DNA of 64,000 nucleotides from Streptomyces mangrovi. GTDB taxonomy: Bacteria > Actinomycetota > Actinomycetes > Streptomycetales > Streptomycetaceae. The notes below the pieces were generated by a model that did no database searches, was not told the origin of the DNA, and was given only the letters and a program-made list of their open reading frames with translations. Of the stretch, positions 27,689 to 35,306 are shown in pieces; position 1 is the stretch's first letter, and each line of letters starts with the position of its first letter. The translations under genes were made by a program, and so were the position numbers. The DNA is taken from positions 186,001 to 250,000 of the forward strand of contig NZ_FOSG01000006.1 in the NCBI RefSeq assembly GCF_900114215.1, read 5' to 3'.

Positions 27689-28438
27689 TCATGGCCAGGA
27701 GGTCTCGCTGCGCGGCACCACGACCACCTCGGGCATCACGCTGCCCTCGGGGACCGCCAGCGCGCAGATGACCGCGTCCGCCACGATGTCGGGACTCTGC
27801 AGCTTGGAGGTGTCCGCGTCGGGGAAACGCTCCGTCACGAACGGGGTCTCCATGCCACCCGCGATCACCCCGGTGACCCCGATGCCGGCGCAGTCGCGCT
27901 GGGCCTCCTTGAAGAGGGTGTGGGTGAAGGCGCGCAGCCCCGACTTGCCGGCCGAGTACGGGCCGGCCTCGGTCCAGGTGCGGTTGGACGCGGTGGACAG
28001 GATGTTGACGATGTGTCCGCCGCCGCGGGCGACCATGCGCCGGTAGGTCTCCAGACACATGTACATCGGTCCCAGCAGGTTGGTGGAGACCACCCGGGTG
28101 ACCTCCTCGGCGGACAGGTGCTCGATCGGTTTGGAGACGTCCACGGCGGCGTTGTTGACCAGGACGTCCAGGGGCCAGGACGCCTCGTCCAGCCCCCGGA
28201 AGGCCGTCTCGACCGCCTCCGGATCGCGTACGTCCACCTCCAGGAAGCGGACGTCCGCGCCCTCCTCCTCGCTGAGCCGGGCGCAGAACTTCTCGCCCTC
28301 CTCACGGCGCACGTCCACCACCCGCACGGCGGCCCCGGCCCGTGCGAGACGGCGGGTGATGGACGCGCCCAGACCGCGGGCGCCGCCCGTCACCAGCGCG
28401 TTCCTGCCCTCCAGATCCAGCCGTACCGCTCCGCCCAC
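27689..28438 (-). CDS. SDR family oxidoreductase
   Basis: This 249-residue NAD(P)-dependent enzyme has the full SDR set: LVTGGARGLGASI near residue 15 for the cofactor, LVNNAAVDV near 90, STASN carrying the catalytic Ser near 145, and YSAGK near 158 with the Tyr and Lys. An Asp after beta-2 (VVDVRREEG) suggests NAD preference. The substrate is unknown. The start is GTG at 28438. Confidence 0.92.
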   Translation of the reverse strand: MGGAVRLDLEGRNALVTGGARGLGASITRRLARAGAAVRVVDVRREEGEKFCARLSEEEGADVRFLEVDVRDPEAVETAFRGLDEASWPLDVLVNNAAVDVSKPIEHLSAEEVTRVVSTNLLGPMYMCLETYRRMVARGGGHIVNILSTASNRTWTEAGPYSAGKSGLRAFTHTLFKEAQRDCAGIGVTGVIAGGMETPFVTERFPDADTSKLQSPDIVADAVICALAVPEGSVMPEVVVVPRSETSWP

Positions 28439-28682
28439 GGTGCTGCCTCCTCACTCGGCCGCTGCGGCCGCTGTGGCGTCCGCGCCGGAGTGCCCCCCGG
28501 GCGGAGGCCGAAACGGCCACCGCCCGCCCGGCGGCGGACGGACATCGCCCGTTTCACCCGGACGGAGTACCGCCGGGCGGGGCCGCCGTGCCGGTGGCCA
28601 GGCGGCGGGCGATGAGTTCCGCTCGGCCGGCCGGTCTGCCCCGGTGACCCCGTATGCCCCCCGATGACCAGGAGGCCCGGCC

Positions 28683-29234
28683 TTGGCAGCTCATGAGGAA
28701 GCGCGGACACCCGGCCGGGAGGCGGCCTCGCTCGTACTGGCCGCCGACGGCCCGGTCACCCGCGCCGGCATACCGCGGCTGTGCGAGCGGTTGCACCGCG
28801 TGCTGAACCGCACCCGGACGGACCCGGTCGTCGTGGACGCCGGGGAGTTCTGCGCGGCGGACATGGTCACCGTCGAGGCGCTGGCCCGGATGCAGCTCAC
28901 CGCCCGACGCATGGGCCGCCGGATACGGCTGGGCGAAGCCGACGACGAGCTGCTGCGCCTCATCGCCTGGGCGGGGCTGGACGGGGCGGTGCCCACCGTC
29001 GGAGCGGGCGCCGGCGCGGTGCCGTGCCGGGGGCGCTCAGCGGGCAGCGAGGCGCGCGGGCAGCCCGAACAGGGGGAACAGCCGCGCGGTGTCCAGAAAG
29101 GCGTTGAGCGCGGTGATCCTGCCGCCGGACACCTCCACGACCTGCAGTGCCCAGGGGGAGAAGCCGCCGTCCGGATCCGGCCGGTACTGCCCGAACGCCT
29201 GGCAGCCGTTCGCCGTGACCGGAATCAGGCGTGA
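28683..29234 (+). CDS. STAS-like domain protein overlapping the sigma factor gene
   Basis: The first ~115 residues look like an STAS domain, the anti-sigma antagonist fold: SLVLAADGPVTRAGIPRLCERL, PVVVDAGEFCAADMVTVEALARMQLTARRMG and LLRLIAWAGLDGAVPT. The usual phosphorylatable Ser position after VDAGEF is CAAD, so regulation by phosphorylation is doubtful. The start is a TTG at 28683 with GGAGG 7 nt upstream; no in-frame ATG or GTG fits better. After residue ~117 the frame continues about 200 bp antisense into the sigma factor gene, and this tail looks non-domain. STAS proteins here usually end near 120 residues, so the stop may have been lost. Confidence 0.65.
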   Translation: MAAHEEARTPGREAASLVLAADGPVTRAGIPRLCERLHRVLNRTRTDPVVVDAGEFCAADMVTVEALARMQLTARRMGRRIRLGEADDELLRLIAWAGLDGAVPTVGAGAGAVPCRGRSAGSEARGQPEQGEQPRGVQKGVERGDPAAGHLHDLQCPGGEAAVRIRPVLPERLAAVRRDRNQA

Positions 29235-30071
29235 CCCCCGGCAGCCCGCGCCGTGCCCGGTGAGCCACGCCCGTATGTCGGCATGGCCGCGCAGCCACAG
29301 TTCGTAGGGCGGCATCGACAGCGTCGCGTCGTCGTGCAGCACCGCGGTGAGGGCGTCGAGGTCGTAGGACTCGAAGGCGCTGACGTAGCGGGCGAGGAGC
29401 GCCCGCTGCTCCTCGTCCATCGAGTCCGTGCTCCCGTGGGCGGCGATCTCGCCGACGGTGATCTCGGCGGAGGCGAGCGTGGCGCGGGCGCGCTGGAGCG
29501 CGCTGTTGACCGACGCGACCGTGGTGCCCAGCAGCTCGGCGGCCTCGCTCGCCCGCCAGGCGAGCACCTCGCGCAGGATCAGGACCGCACGCTGCCGGGG
29601 CGGCAGGTGCTGGAGGGCCGCGACGAAGGCCAGCCGGACCGACTCCCGTGTCACGGCCGTCTCGGCCGGATCGCCGCCGGGCAGTATCCGGCCGCTCGGC
29701 ATCGGCTCCACCCAGGCGGTCTCCGGGAGGGCGGGCCCGGGCGGGTTCTCCGCCCCCGAGGGGGAGGACAGATCCATGGGGCGGGCGCGCCGCCGGCTGC
29801 CTCCGAGCATGTCCAGGCACACGTTGGTGGCGATGCGGTACAGCCACGACCGCAGCGAGGAGCGCCCTTCGAAGCGGTCCAGGGCGCGCCAGGCGCGGAC
29901 CATCGTCTCCTGTACGGCGTCCTCCGCCTCGAAGGCCGACCCCAGCATCCGGTAGCAGTAGCCCGTCAGCTCCACCCGGTGCCGCTCCAGCCGCAGCTCC
30001 GCGCGCTCCGGTTCCGCGGACTCGCGCGTGGCCGCGCCTTTCGTGCTGCCCGCCGTGGCGACGTCACTCAT
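29037..30071 (-). CDS. ECF sigma factor with SnoaL-like C-terminal domain (SigG/SigJ-like)
   Basis: This 344-residue extracytoplasmic-function sigma factor has region 2 at about 28-95 (GYCYRMLGSAFEAEDAVQETMVRAWR) and region 4 at about 150-205 (LPPRQRAVLILREVLAWRASEAAELLGTT). A C-terminal SnoaL-like domain (about 220-340) contains VLHDDATLSMPPYELWLRG. In this group the C-terminal domain controls activity in place of a separate anti-sigma factor, and none is encoded nearby. ATG at 30071 begins the family's N-terminus. The 3' end overlaps the convergent STAS-like gene by about 200 bp. Confidence 0.93.
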   Translation of the reverse strand: MSDVATAGSTKGAATRESAEPERAELRLERHRVELTGYCYRMLGSAFEAEDAVQETMVRAWRALDRFEGRSSLRSWLYRIATNVCLDMLGGSRRRARPMDLSSPSGAENPPGPALPETAWVEPMPSGRILPGGDPAETAVTRESVRLAFVAALQHLPPRQRAVLILREVLAWRASEAAELLGTTVASVNSALQRARATLASAEITVGEIAAHGSTDSMDEEQRALLARYVSAFESYDLDALTAVLHDDATLSMPPYELWLRGHADIRAWLTGHGAGCRGSRLIPVTANGCQAFGQYRPDPDGGFSPWALQVVEVSGGRITALNAFLDTARLFPLFGLPARLAAR

Positions 30072-30208
30072 CGGGGCCCCCTGTGACCCTCGTCCTCGTC
30101 CGGCCCCTCCGCCCGGTGGCAGGGGCGCGGCGCACATTTTTGGACCGGCCCGCCGAGGCTTCGGCCGACCGCTTCCCAGCAAACCACCGGCCACTGACAA
30201 TCGCGCCC

Positions 30209-30245
30209 CGGCACGGACCGGGCCCGGACCCGGCACGGACCGGGC
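30209..30245 (+). repeat. Short direct repeat near the FUSC gene end
   Basis: CGGCACGGACCGGGC occurs twice (30209-30223 and 30231-30245), 22 bp apart, just past the stop of the FUSC-family gene. The GC-rich sequence could also fold weakly as a terminator. Confidence 0.5.
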
Positions 30246-30249
30246 GTGC

Positions 30250-31497
30250 TCAGATCTCCGCCCGCTCGGTGCCGGGACCGCGGCGGCGGCGAGGGCGGCG
30301 GGGCAGCCGGAAACGGCGCCTGAACTCGTACAGCACCGGGTGCCGGTCCCGTTCCTCACGGGTGTAGCGGTCCAGCTCCTCCGCCAGGCGCGTCGAGCGC
30401 TTCTCCACGTCCAGCTCGTCCAGCACCCGGTCGAACTCCGACAGCAGAGCCCCCAGCAGATGCCACTGGCGCGGATGCTCCTGGACGCGGGCGAGCAGCA
30501 GGTGGGCGACCCGCTCGCGCCCGGCGCGCCCGGCCTCCATCTCGGCCGCCAGCCGGTCCTCCGCCTCCTCGGAACTGGCGCTCTCGGCGCTGGTGACCAG
30601 GACGGCGAAGCTCTGCACCGCTCCGGCGACGTTGCCGAACAGATCCTCCACGGCCTCGGCCACCTCGTGCGGGAACAGCGGTTCCTCCTCACGCTCCCTG
30701 GCCAGGTCGGTGAGGGTCCGCGACATCGCGCGCATCACGGTGGTGCAGATCTCCAGGGTGTCCAGGCCCGTGCGCAACACGACCCGGGACAGCAGCGCCT
30801 CCTTGACCCGGGGGTTCAGGCGCAGGCTCTCCTCGGCCTGGACGAGTGAGGCGTCGACCTGCGCGATGTCGTTGTCCAGCCGCCGTGCCTCGTGGAGGCG
30901 GGCGGCCGCCCGGTGCACCGGGGTGGGAGTGCTCAGCTGCTCGCCCATGCGCAACAGCAGCAGCCGCATCCGGCCGGCCAGGTCCACCAGCGCCTCCTCG
31001 GCGGGCTGCACCCACACCGGAGGCACGAACAGGAAGTTGAACAGCAGGCCGACCGCGGCGCCGATCAGGGTCTCCAGCACCCGGCTCAGGGCCAGGTCCG
31101 TGGCGTGGGAGACCCCCAGCACCAGCATGGCGCTGATCGCCACCTCGGGGATGAAGTCGCCGGCCCGCACCAGATGCCCGACGGCCAGGGAGGTGAGGAT
31201 GAGCAGGCCCAGACTCCACCAGCTCAGGCCCACCAGGGCGCTGAAGCCGACGGCCACCGTGACCCCGGCCACCACGGCGTTGACCCGGGTGATGCCCTTG
31301 GTGATCGTGGCGAACAGCGTGACCTGGACGACCAGCAGCGCGGTCAGCGGGGCCAGCAGCGGGGCCCGGGCGTCGGTCAGCCAGAGGGCGGCGGAGTAGG
31401 CGAGCGTCGCGGCCGCCGTGGAGCGGAGGGCCTGGACGACCACCGGCTCCCTGCGCCGCCGCACCAGCTCGATCACGGGTACGGGAACTTCAGGCAC
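30250..31497 (-). CDS. FUSC / aromatic acid exporter family membrane protein
   Basis: This 415-residue inner-membrane protein has an N-terminal block of about six hydrophobic segments (residues 20-165), with APLLAPLTALLVVQVTLF and SWWSLGLLILTSLAVGH, then a long helical cytoplasmic domain rich in charged heptads (about 175-400). This matches the FUSC/ArAE-type exporter half of the aromatic-acid and fusaric-acid efflux family. The substrate is unknown. GTG at 31497 starts the family N-terminus. The same frame stays open upstream through a 24-bp repeat, which could only be coding if an earlier start were used. Confidence 0.85.
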   Translation of the reverse strand: MPEVPVPVIELVRRRREPVVVQALRSTAAATLAYSAALWLTDARAPLLAPLTALLVVQVTLFATITKGITRVNAVVAGVTVAVGFSALVGLSWWSLGLLILTSLAVGHLVRAGDFIPEVAISAMLVLGVSHATDLALSRVLETLIGAAVGLLFNFLFVPPVWVQPAEEALVDLAGRMRLLLLRMGEQLSTPTPVHRAAARLHEARRLDNDIAQVDASLVQAEESLRLNPRVKEALLSRVVLRTGLDTLEICTTVMRAMSRTLTDLAREREEEPLFPHEVAEAVEDLFGNVAGAVQSFAVLVTSAESASSEEAEDRLAAEMEAGRAGRERVAHLLLARVQEHPRQWHLLGALLSEFDRVLDELDVEKRSTRLAEELDRYTREERDRHPVLYEFRRRFRLPRRPRRRRGPGTERAEI

Positions 31498-31530
31498 ACT
31501 ACCGCCCTTCCCTCCCGGGGAAGATCGATA

Positions 31531-31594
31531 CCGTGTGTCCTCCCACCACCCCACCCGTGTGTCCTCCCACCACCCCACCCGTGTGTCCTCCCAC
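31531..31594. repeat. 24-bp tandem repeat, 2.7 copies
   Basis: The unit CCGTGTGTCCTCCCACCACC plus CCAC is repeated exactly at 31531-31554 and 31555-31578, with a 16-bp partial third copy. The period is a multiple of three and reads VGWWEDTR in the minus-strand frame of the FUSC gene. It lies in the 301-bp gap 31498-31798 between divergent genes, which otherwise holds only the possible promoter at 31677. Confidence 0.85.
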
Positions 31595-31676
31595 TGCGGC
31601 CCGCAACCGTCCCCCGGCCGCCCGTCGCACCCCGCCCACTCGGGCGGATCACACCCGTCCGCCGGGTGTGCGCGAT

Positions 31677-31702
31677 GTCTGGGGAAGCGGGAACCGGGTA
31701 AC
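31677..31702 (+). promoter_or_regulatory. Candidate sigma-B-type promoter of the second PP2C gene
   Basis: GTCT (31677-31680), 15 bp, then GGGTAAC (31696-31702) fit the GNNT-N14-16-GGGTAY stress-sigma pattern, about 100 bp upstream of the phosphatase start. The match is short and could be chance. Confidence 0.3.
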
Positions 31703-31798
31703 CGGCAGTGCCGCGGACCGGGCGTACGCGGGCGCGCGATGCCGGTACGGGCAGCACGGGACGCGGCGGTCGGCCGCGCGAGGAGGCGGTGAAGGGCA

Positions 31799-33682
31799 GT
31801 GGGACCACCAGGGACGGCAGGGGCGATGAGCGGGGCCGACCGGGCAGGGGAGCCCGGTGTCCTGCGCGCGGTCTTCGACGGCCTGGGCACGGGCATCTAC
31901 GCCACGGATGCCGCGGGCCGCCTGATCGCCGCCAACCCACGGGCCGAGCGGATGGTGGGGCGGCCCGCGGCGCGGATGCTGGGCCACGACATGCACGACC
32001 TGCTGCACCGCGACGCGGACGGGGAGCGGATCCCCCGGGAGAACTGCCGGATGCTCGAGGTCCTCGCCGACGGCCGCCCCCGCGAGGGGGGCGACGAGTA
32101 CCTGCTGAGGGGCGACGGCACCACCCTCCCGGTCATCTGGTCGGCCGCCCCGCTGGAGCTGCCGGGGGAGCCGGCCGGTCTGGTCCTCGCCTTCCACGAC
32201 TTCAGCGTGCGCCGGGCCGCCGAGCGGCAGACGGCCGCCTACCTTCAGGCGCTGGAGGCCCTGACCACCAGGCTGACCGTGGTGTCGGAGGTCTCCTCCG
32301 TCCTCATCTCCAGTCTGGACATCCCCCGGGTGCTCCGGAAGCTGGGCCGGATGCTGGTGCCGGACCTGGCCGACTGGACGGCGGTGGACGTGCTCACCGG
32401 GCAGCCGGACGAGGTACGGCGCGTCGCCGTGCACAGCGCCGCGGACCCGGAGGCGGCCGGGGAACTGGAGGGGCCCCTGCCGCCGCTGGCGGAGTCCGCG
32501 GGCGCGGACCTGGTGCGCGCCCTGCGCGGCGCCGGGACGGTGTCGCTGGACGCCGCGGACCTCGCACGCGAACCCGACACCCCCCTCACCGCGGCCCACC
32601 GGTGGCTGTTCGACCGGCTCGGCGGGCACAGTGCGGTGGTGGTGCCGCTGCACAGCCGCCGCCGGGTCTTCGGCGCCTTCACCGCGGCGCGCACCGGCGA
32701 CTCGCCCCCGTACACCGAGGACGAGGTGATGATGCTCGCGGACATCGGCCGCCGGGCCGGGCTGGCCATGGACAACGCCCGCCTCTTCGACCAGCAGAGG
32801 CACGTCGCCGAGACCATGCAGCGCCAGTTGCTGACCCCGCTGCCCCAGGTGGACCATCTGCAGATGGCCGCCCGCTACCGGCCCGCCCAGGTGGCGGCCG
32901 AGATCGGCGGGGACTGGTACGACGCCTTCCTGCTGGAGGACGGCGTCACCACGATGGTCATCGGGGACGTGGCGGGCCACGACCTTCAGGCCGCCGCCCA
33001 CATGGCCGAGGTCCGCAACATGCTGCGCGCCCTGGCCTGGGACCGCAGGGAGCCGCCCAGCGTGATCATGCAACGTCTGGACGAGGCGATGACCAACACC
33101 AGCGACGCCCCCATGGCCACCGTGGTCTTCGCCCGGATCGAGGGCCGCGAGGGCGGACCCTGGCGGCTGCACTGGGTCAACGCCGGGCACCCCCCGCCGC
33201 TGCTGGTCGAGCCCGGAGGCGGCACCCGCTTCCTGGAGGCCGGCCACGGCCCGCTGCTGGGCATGAGCGCGACCCTGAACCTGGGGCTGCGCTGGCCCGA
33301 CGCCTACGAGGACCTGCCGCCGGAGGCGACGGTGGTGTTCTACACCGACGGCCTGGTGGAGAGCCGCACCAGGCCGATCGACACCGGCATGGAGCTGCTG
33401 TGTCGCCACGCCTCCGCCCTGGCCCGCCACGGTCTGGAGGAGTTCTGCGACGAACTGCTGGAGCGCATGGACCCCCGCGGCGACGACGTCGCCCTGCTGG
33501 CCCTGCGGCTGCCGCGGTACGGGGAGGGAGCCCCCGGAGACCGCACCCCGCCGCCGTCGCGCGGCGAACCGGCATACAGCCCGGCGGACCCCTCCAGGTC
33601 GGCCCCGGGGGCCGAGGCGATGGACGCGGAGGAGGTCTTCACACAGGCGCCCCACGGCGTCGACAGGCCGCCGCTGCCCTGA
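31799..33682 (+). CDS. PAS-GAF-PP2C (SpoIIE-type) phosphatase
   Basis: This signalling phosphatase of up to 627 residues has a PAS domain at about 20-135 (AVFDGLGTGIYATDAAGRLIAANPRAERM), a GAF domain at about 165-330 and a PP2C/SpoIIE domain at about 350-580. The metal-site motifs are EIGGDWYD and MVIGDVAGHD, and a YTDGLVESR segment follows. Unlike the first phosphatase in the window, it has no HATPase domain. It should dephosphorylate an STAS-type antagonist in response to a signal bound by PAS or GAF. The GTG at 31799 has AGGAGG 12 nt upstream; the ATG at 31826 is an equally plausible start. Confidence 0.92.
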   Translation: MGPPGTAGAMSGADRAGEPGVLRAVFDGLGTGIYATDAAGRLIAANPRAERMVGRPAARMLGHDMHDLLHRDADGERIPRENCRMLEVLADGRPREGGDEYLLRGDGTTLPVIWSAAPLELPGEPAGLVLAFHDFSVRRAAERQTAAYLQALEALTTRLTVVSEVSSVLISSLDIPRVLRKLGRMLVPDLADWTAVDVLTGQPDEVRRVAVHSAADPEAAGELEGPLPPLAESAGADLVRALRGAGTVSLDAADLAREPDTPLTAAHRWLFDRLGGHSAVVVPLHSRRRVFGAFTAARTGDSPPYTEDEVMMLADIGRRAGLAMDNARLFDQQRHVAETMQRQLLTPLPQVDHLQMAARYRPAQVAAEIGGDWYDAFLLEDGVTTMVIGDVAGHDLQAAAHMAEVRNMLRALAWDRREPPSVIMQRLDEAMTNTSDAPMATVVFARIEGREGGPWRLHWVNAGHPPPLLVEPGGGTRFLEAGHGPLLGMSATLNLGLRWPDAYEDLPPEATVVFYTDGLVESRTRPIDTGMELLCRHASALARHGLEEFCDELLERMDPRGDDVALLALRLPRYGEGAPGDRTPPPSRGEPAYSPADPSRSAPGAEAMDAEEVFTQAPHGVDRPPLP

Positions 33683-33754
33683 GGACCGCTGTCCCGGCAA
33701 TCCCTGAGCCCCCCGGAGCACGGCCCCCTCGGCCGTACGCCGACCGCCCGCCTT

Positions 33755-33776
33755 CCGGAGGGAAGACGCCCTCCGG
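33755..33776 (+). terminator. Hairpin terminator
   Basis: CCGGAGGG and CCCTCCGG form a perfect 8-bp stem around AAGACG, 72 bp after the PP2C gene stop and before the next gene. Confidence 0.5.
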
Positions 33777-33827
33777 GGCGCATTTCCGCCGCCTCCCGGG
33801 GTACCGCCGCGTGGCGCGGAGGCCGAC

Positions 33828-34199
33828 GTGTACCACGTCTGCGACACCCTGGCGAAGATGAGCGAGGAGCACGTCCGCCTCCTGGAGCCCGTCGCCCGCC
33901 GCTACGGTGAGCAGGCCGCCGGCGAGGACGTCGAGGAGCCCGAACGGCTGCACGCCGAAGGGCTCGCCGGGGTCCGCGAGGGACCCGTCGGGCTGCTGCG
34001 CGACCTCCAGGACCTGTACGTGCTGGGCACTCTCGTCCAGACGACCTGGACGGCCGTCGCCCAGGCGGCCCAGGGGGCGCGCGACCGCGAGCTGCTGGAA
34101 CTCGCCCACCGCTGCGAGGGCGAGACGGGCCGTCAGCTGTCCTGGCTCAACACCCGGCTGAAGGCGGCGGCCCCGCAGGCGCTGCTGGTCGCCGGCTGA
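33828..34199 (+). CDS. Conserved small helical protein of unknown function
   Basis: This 123-residue protein is almost entirely predicted helix, with four amphipathic segments (VCDTLAKMSEEHVRLLEPVARRYG, then GLLRDLQDLYVLGTLVQTTW, AAQGARDRELLELAHRCEGE and a C-terminal helix). It suggests a four-helix bundle, possibly ferritin-like, but the paired Glu/His metal ligands are not clearly present. I do not recognise a named family. The GTG at 33828 follows GCGGAGGCCGAC. It lies between two PP2C-related units, and no functional tie can be shown. Confidence 0.7.
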   Translation: MYHVCDTLAKMSEEHVRLLEPVARRYGEQAAGEDVEEPERLHAEGLAGVREGPVGLLRDLQDLYVLGTLVQTTWTAVAQAAQGARDRELLELAHRCEGETGRQLSWLNTRLKAAAPQALLVAG

Positions 34200-34241
34200 C
34201 CGGGACCCGACCGTACCCCGCTCCGCCCGCGGGGCGGCGGG

Positions 34242-35306
34242 TCATGGGGGCGGGGAGTGGAGTTCGCGGTCGAGCGCGGCCTGCGCCGCGGCGATGTACG
34301 CCGAGGCGCGGGGCAGCTCGCGGAAGGCGTCGGCCATGGCCTCCAGCACCGCGGACAGGGCGTCGACGGGCAGGTTCCGGGCGGTCATGATCCGGCCCGT
34401 CCACGCGGTGAAGCCCTCGAACAGTCCCGGATCGTCGACGTAGAGCGCGGCCACCAGGTACTCCACCACGCGGTGGAGGTCCTCCACGGTGTACTCCCGC
34501 TGACGCCCGGCGTACTCCCGCAACTGCGGGAACCGTTCGGGCAGCACCGCCATCACCTCGTCGACGAGCCGCCCGCGGGCCTCGTCGACCAGGGCGTGCT
34601 CGCGGTCGGCCAGATGCGGCAGCGCCTCCTCGGCGGTCGGGGGCAACTCGGACGGGGGCGCGATGCCCGCCGCGAGACGCTCGGCCGCGCCGCGGGCGCT
34701 GCCGGCCCAGGCGTCGGCGCCCAGCAGACGGGCGTAGCGGCCGCCCGGGCCGAACCCGGCGCCTCCCGCCAGCACGGGCACGCCGGCGGCCCGGCAGGCG
34801 GTGACGGCCGCGTGGGCGACGGGCAGCCGTACGGGCAGGGAGCACGACAGGGCCACCGCGTCCGGGCCGGTGGAGTGCAGATGGGACACCAGTTGCCGGG
34901 TGGACACATGGGCCCCGAGGAAGTCCACCTGCCAGCCGCGCAGCCGCAGCACCTCGGCGACCAGCCGGGCGGGCAGCGTGTGCCACTCGCCGTCGGCGCA
35001 GGCCACGGCGACCCGGCCGAGCCGGGCGGGCACCCGGGCCGCCGGATGGCCGGCGACCGCGGTGACGGCGCGGTCGCTGACGGCGGTGGCCGCGTGCTCC
35101 TGCGCGACGGTGAGCCGGTTCTCCGCCCAGCGCACGCCGACCCGCCGCTGCGCGGGCGCGATGACCTCCAGCAGGACGTCCTCGGGCGCGAGGCCCCGGT
35201 CCAGTGCCTCGGTGACCTGGGCGACGGCGGAGCGCTCGTCCGCGTTCTCCAGCGCCGCCCAGAAGTCCTCCATCCGGCTCCGGAGGGATTCCGGCCCCGG
35301 GCTCAC
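34242..35306 (-). CDS. Stand-alone cobalamin-binding protein with B12-photoreceptor motif
   Basis: This 354-residue protein has a helical B12-binding cap (about 12-90), a Rossmann B12-binding domain (about 97-225) and a C-terminal helical domain (about 245-345). The cap carries the W-x9-E-H motif (Trp60, Glu70, His71) that marks CarH/LitR-type adenosylcobalamin light sensors. The Rossmann domain has the axial-ligand region DGEWHTLP, with Glu107 and His109. The residue after Trp60 is Ala, whereas CarH has the His that ligates cobalt after photolysis. There is no MerR DNA-binding domain. The GTG start overlaps the stop of the upstream PP2C gene (GTGA), so the phosphatase and B12 protein are made together. 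A light- or B12-dependent role in partner-switch signalling is the inference. Confidence 0.88.
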   Translation of the reverse strand: MSPGPESLRSRMEDFWAALENADERSAVAQVTEALDRGLAPEDVLLEVIAPAQRRVGVRWAENRLTVAQEHAATAVSDRAVTAVAGHPAARVPARLGRVAVACADGEWHTLPARLVAEVLRLRGWQVDFLGAHVSTRQLVSHLHSTGPDAVALSCSLPVRLPVAHAAVTACRAAGVPVLAGGAGFGPGGRYARLLGADAWAGSARGAAERLAAGIAPPSELPPTAEEALPHLADREHALVDEARGRLVDEVMAVLPERFPQLREYAGRQREYTVEDLHRVVEYLVAALYVDDPGLFEGFTAWTGRIMTARNLPVDALSAVLEAMADAFRELPRASAYIAAAQAALDRELHSPPP

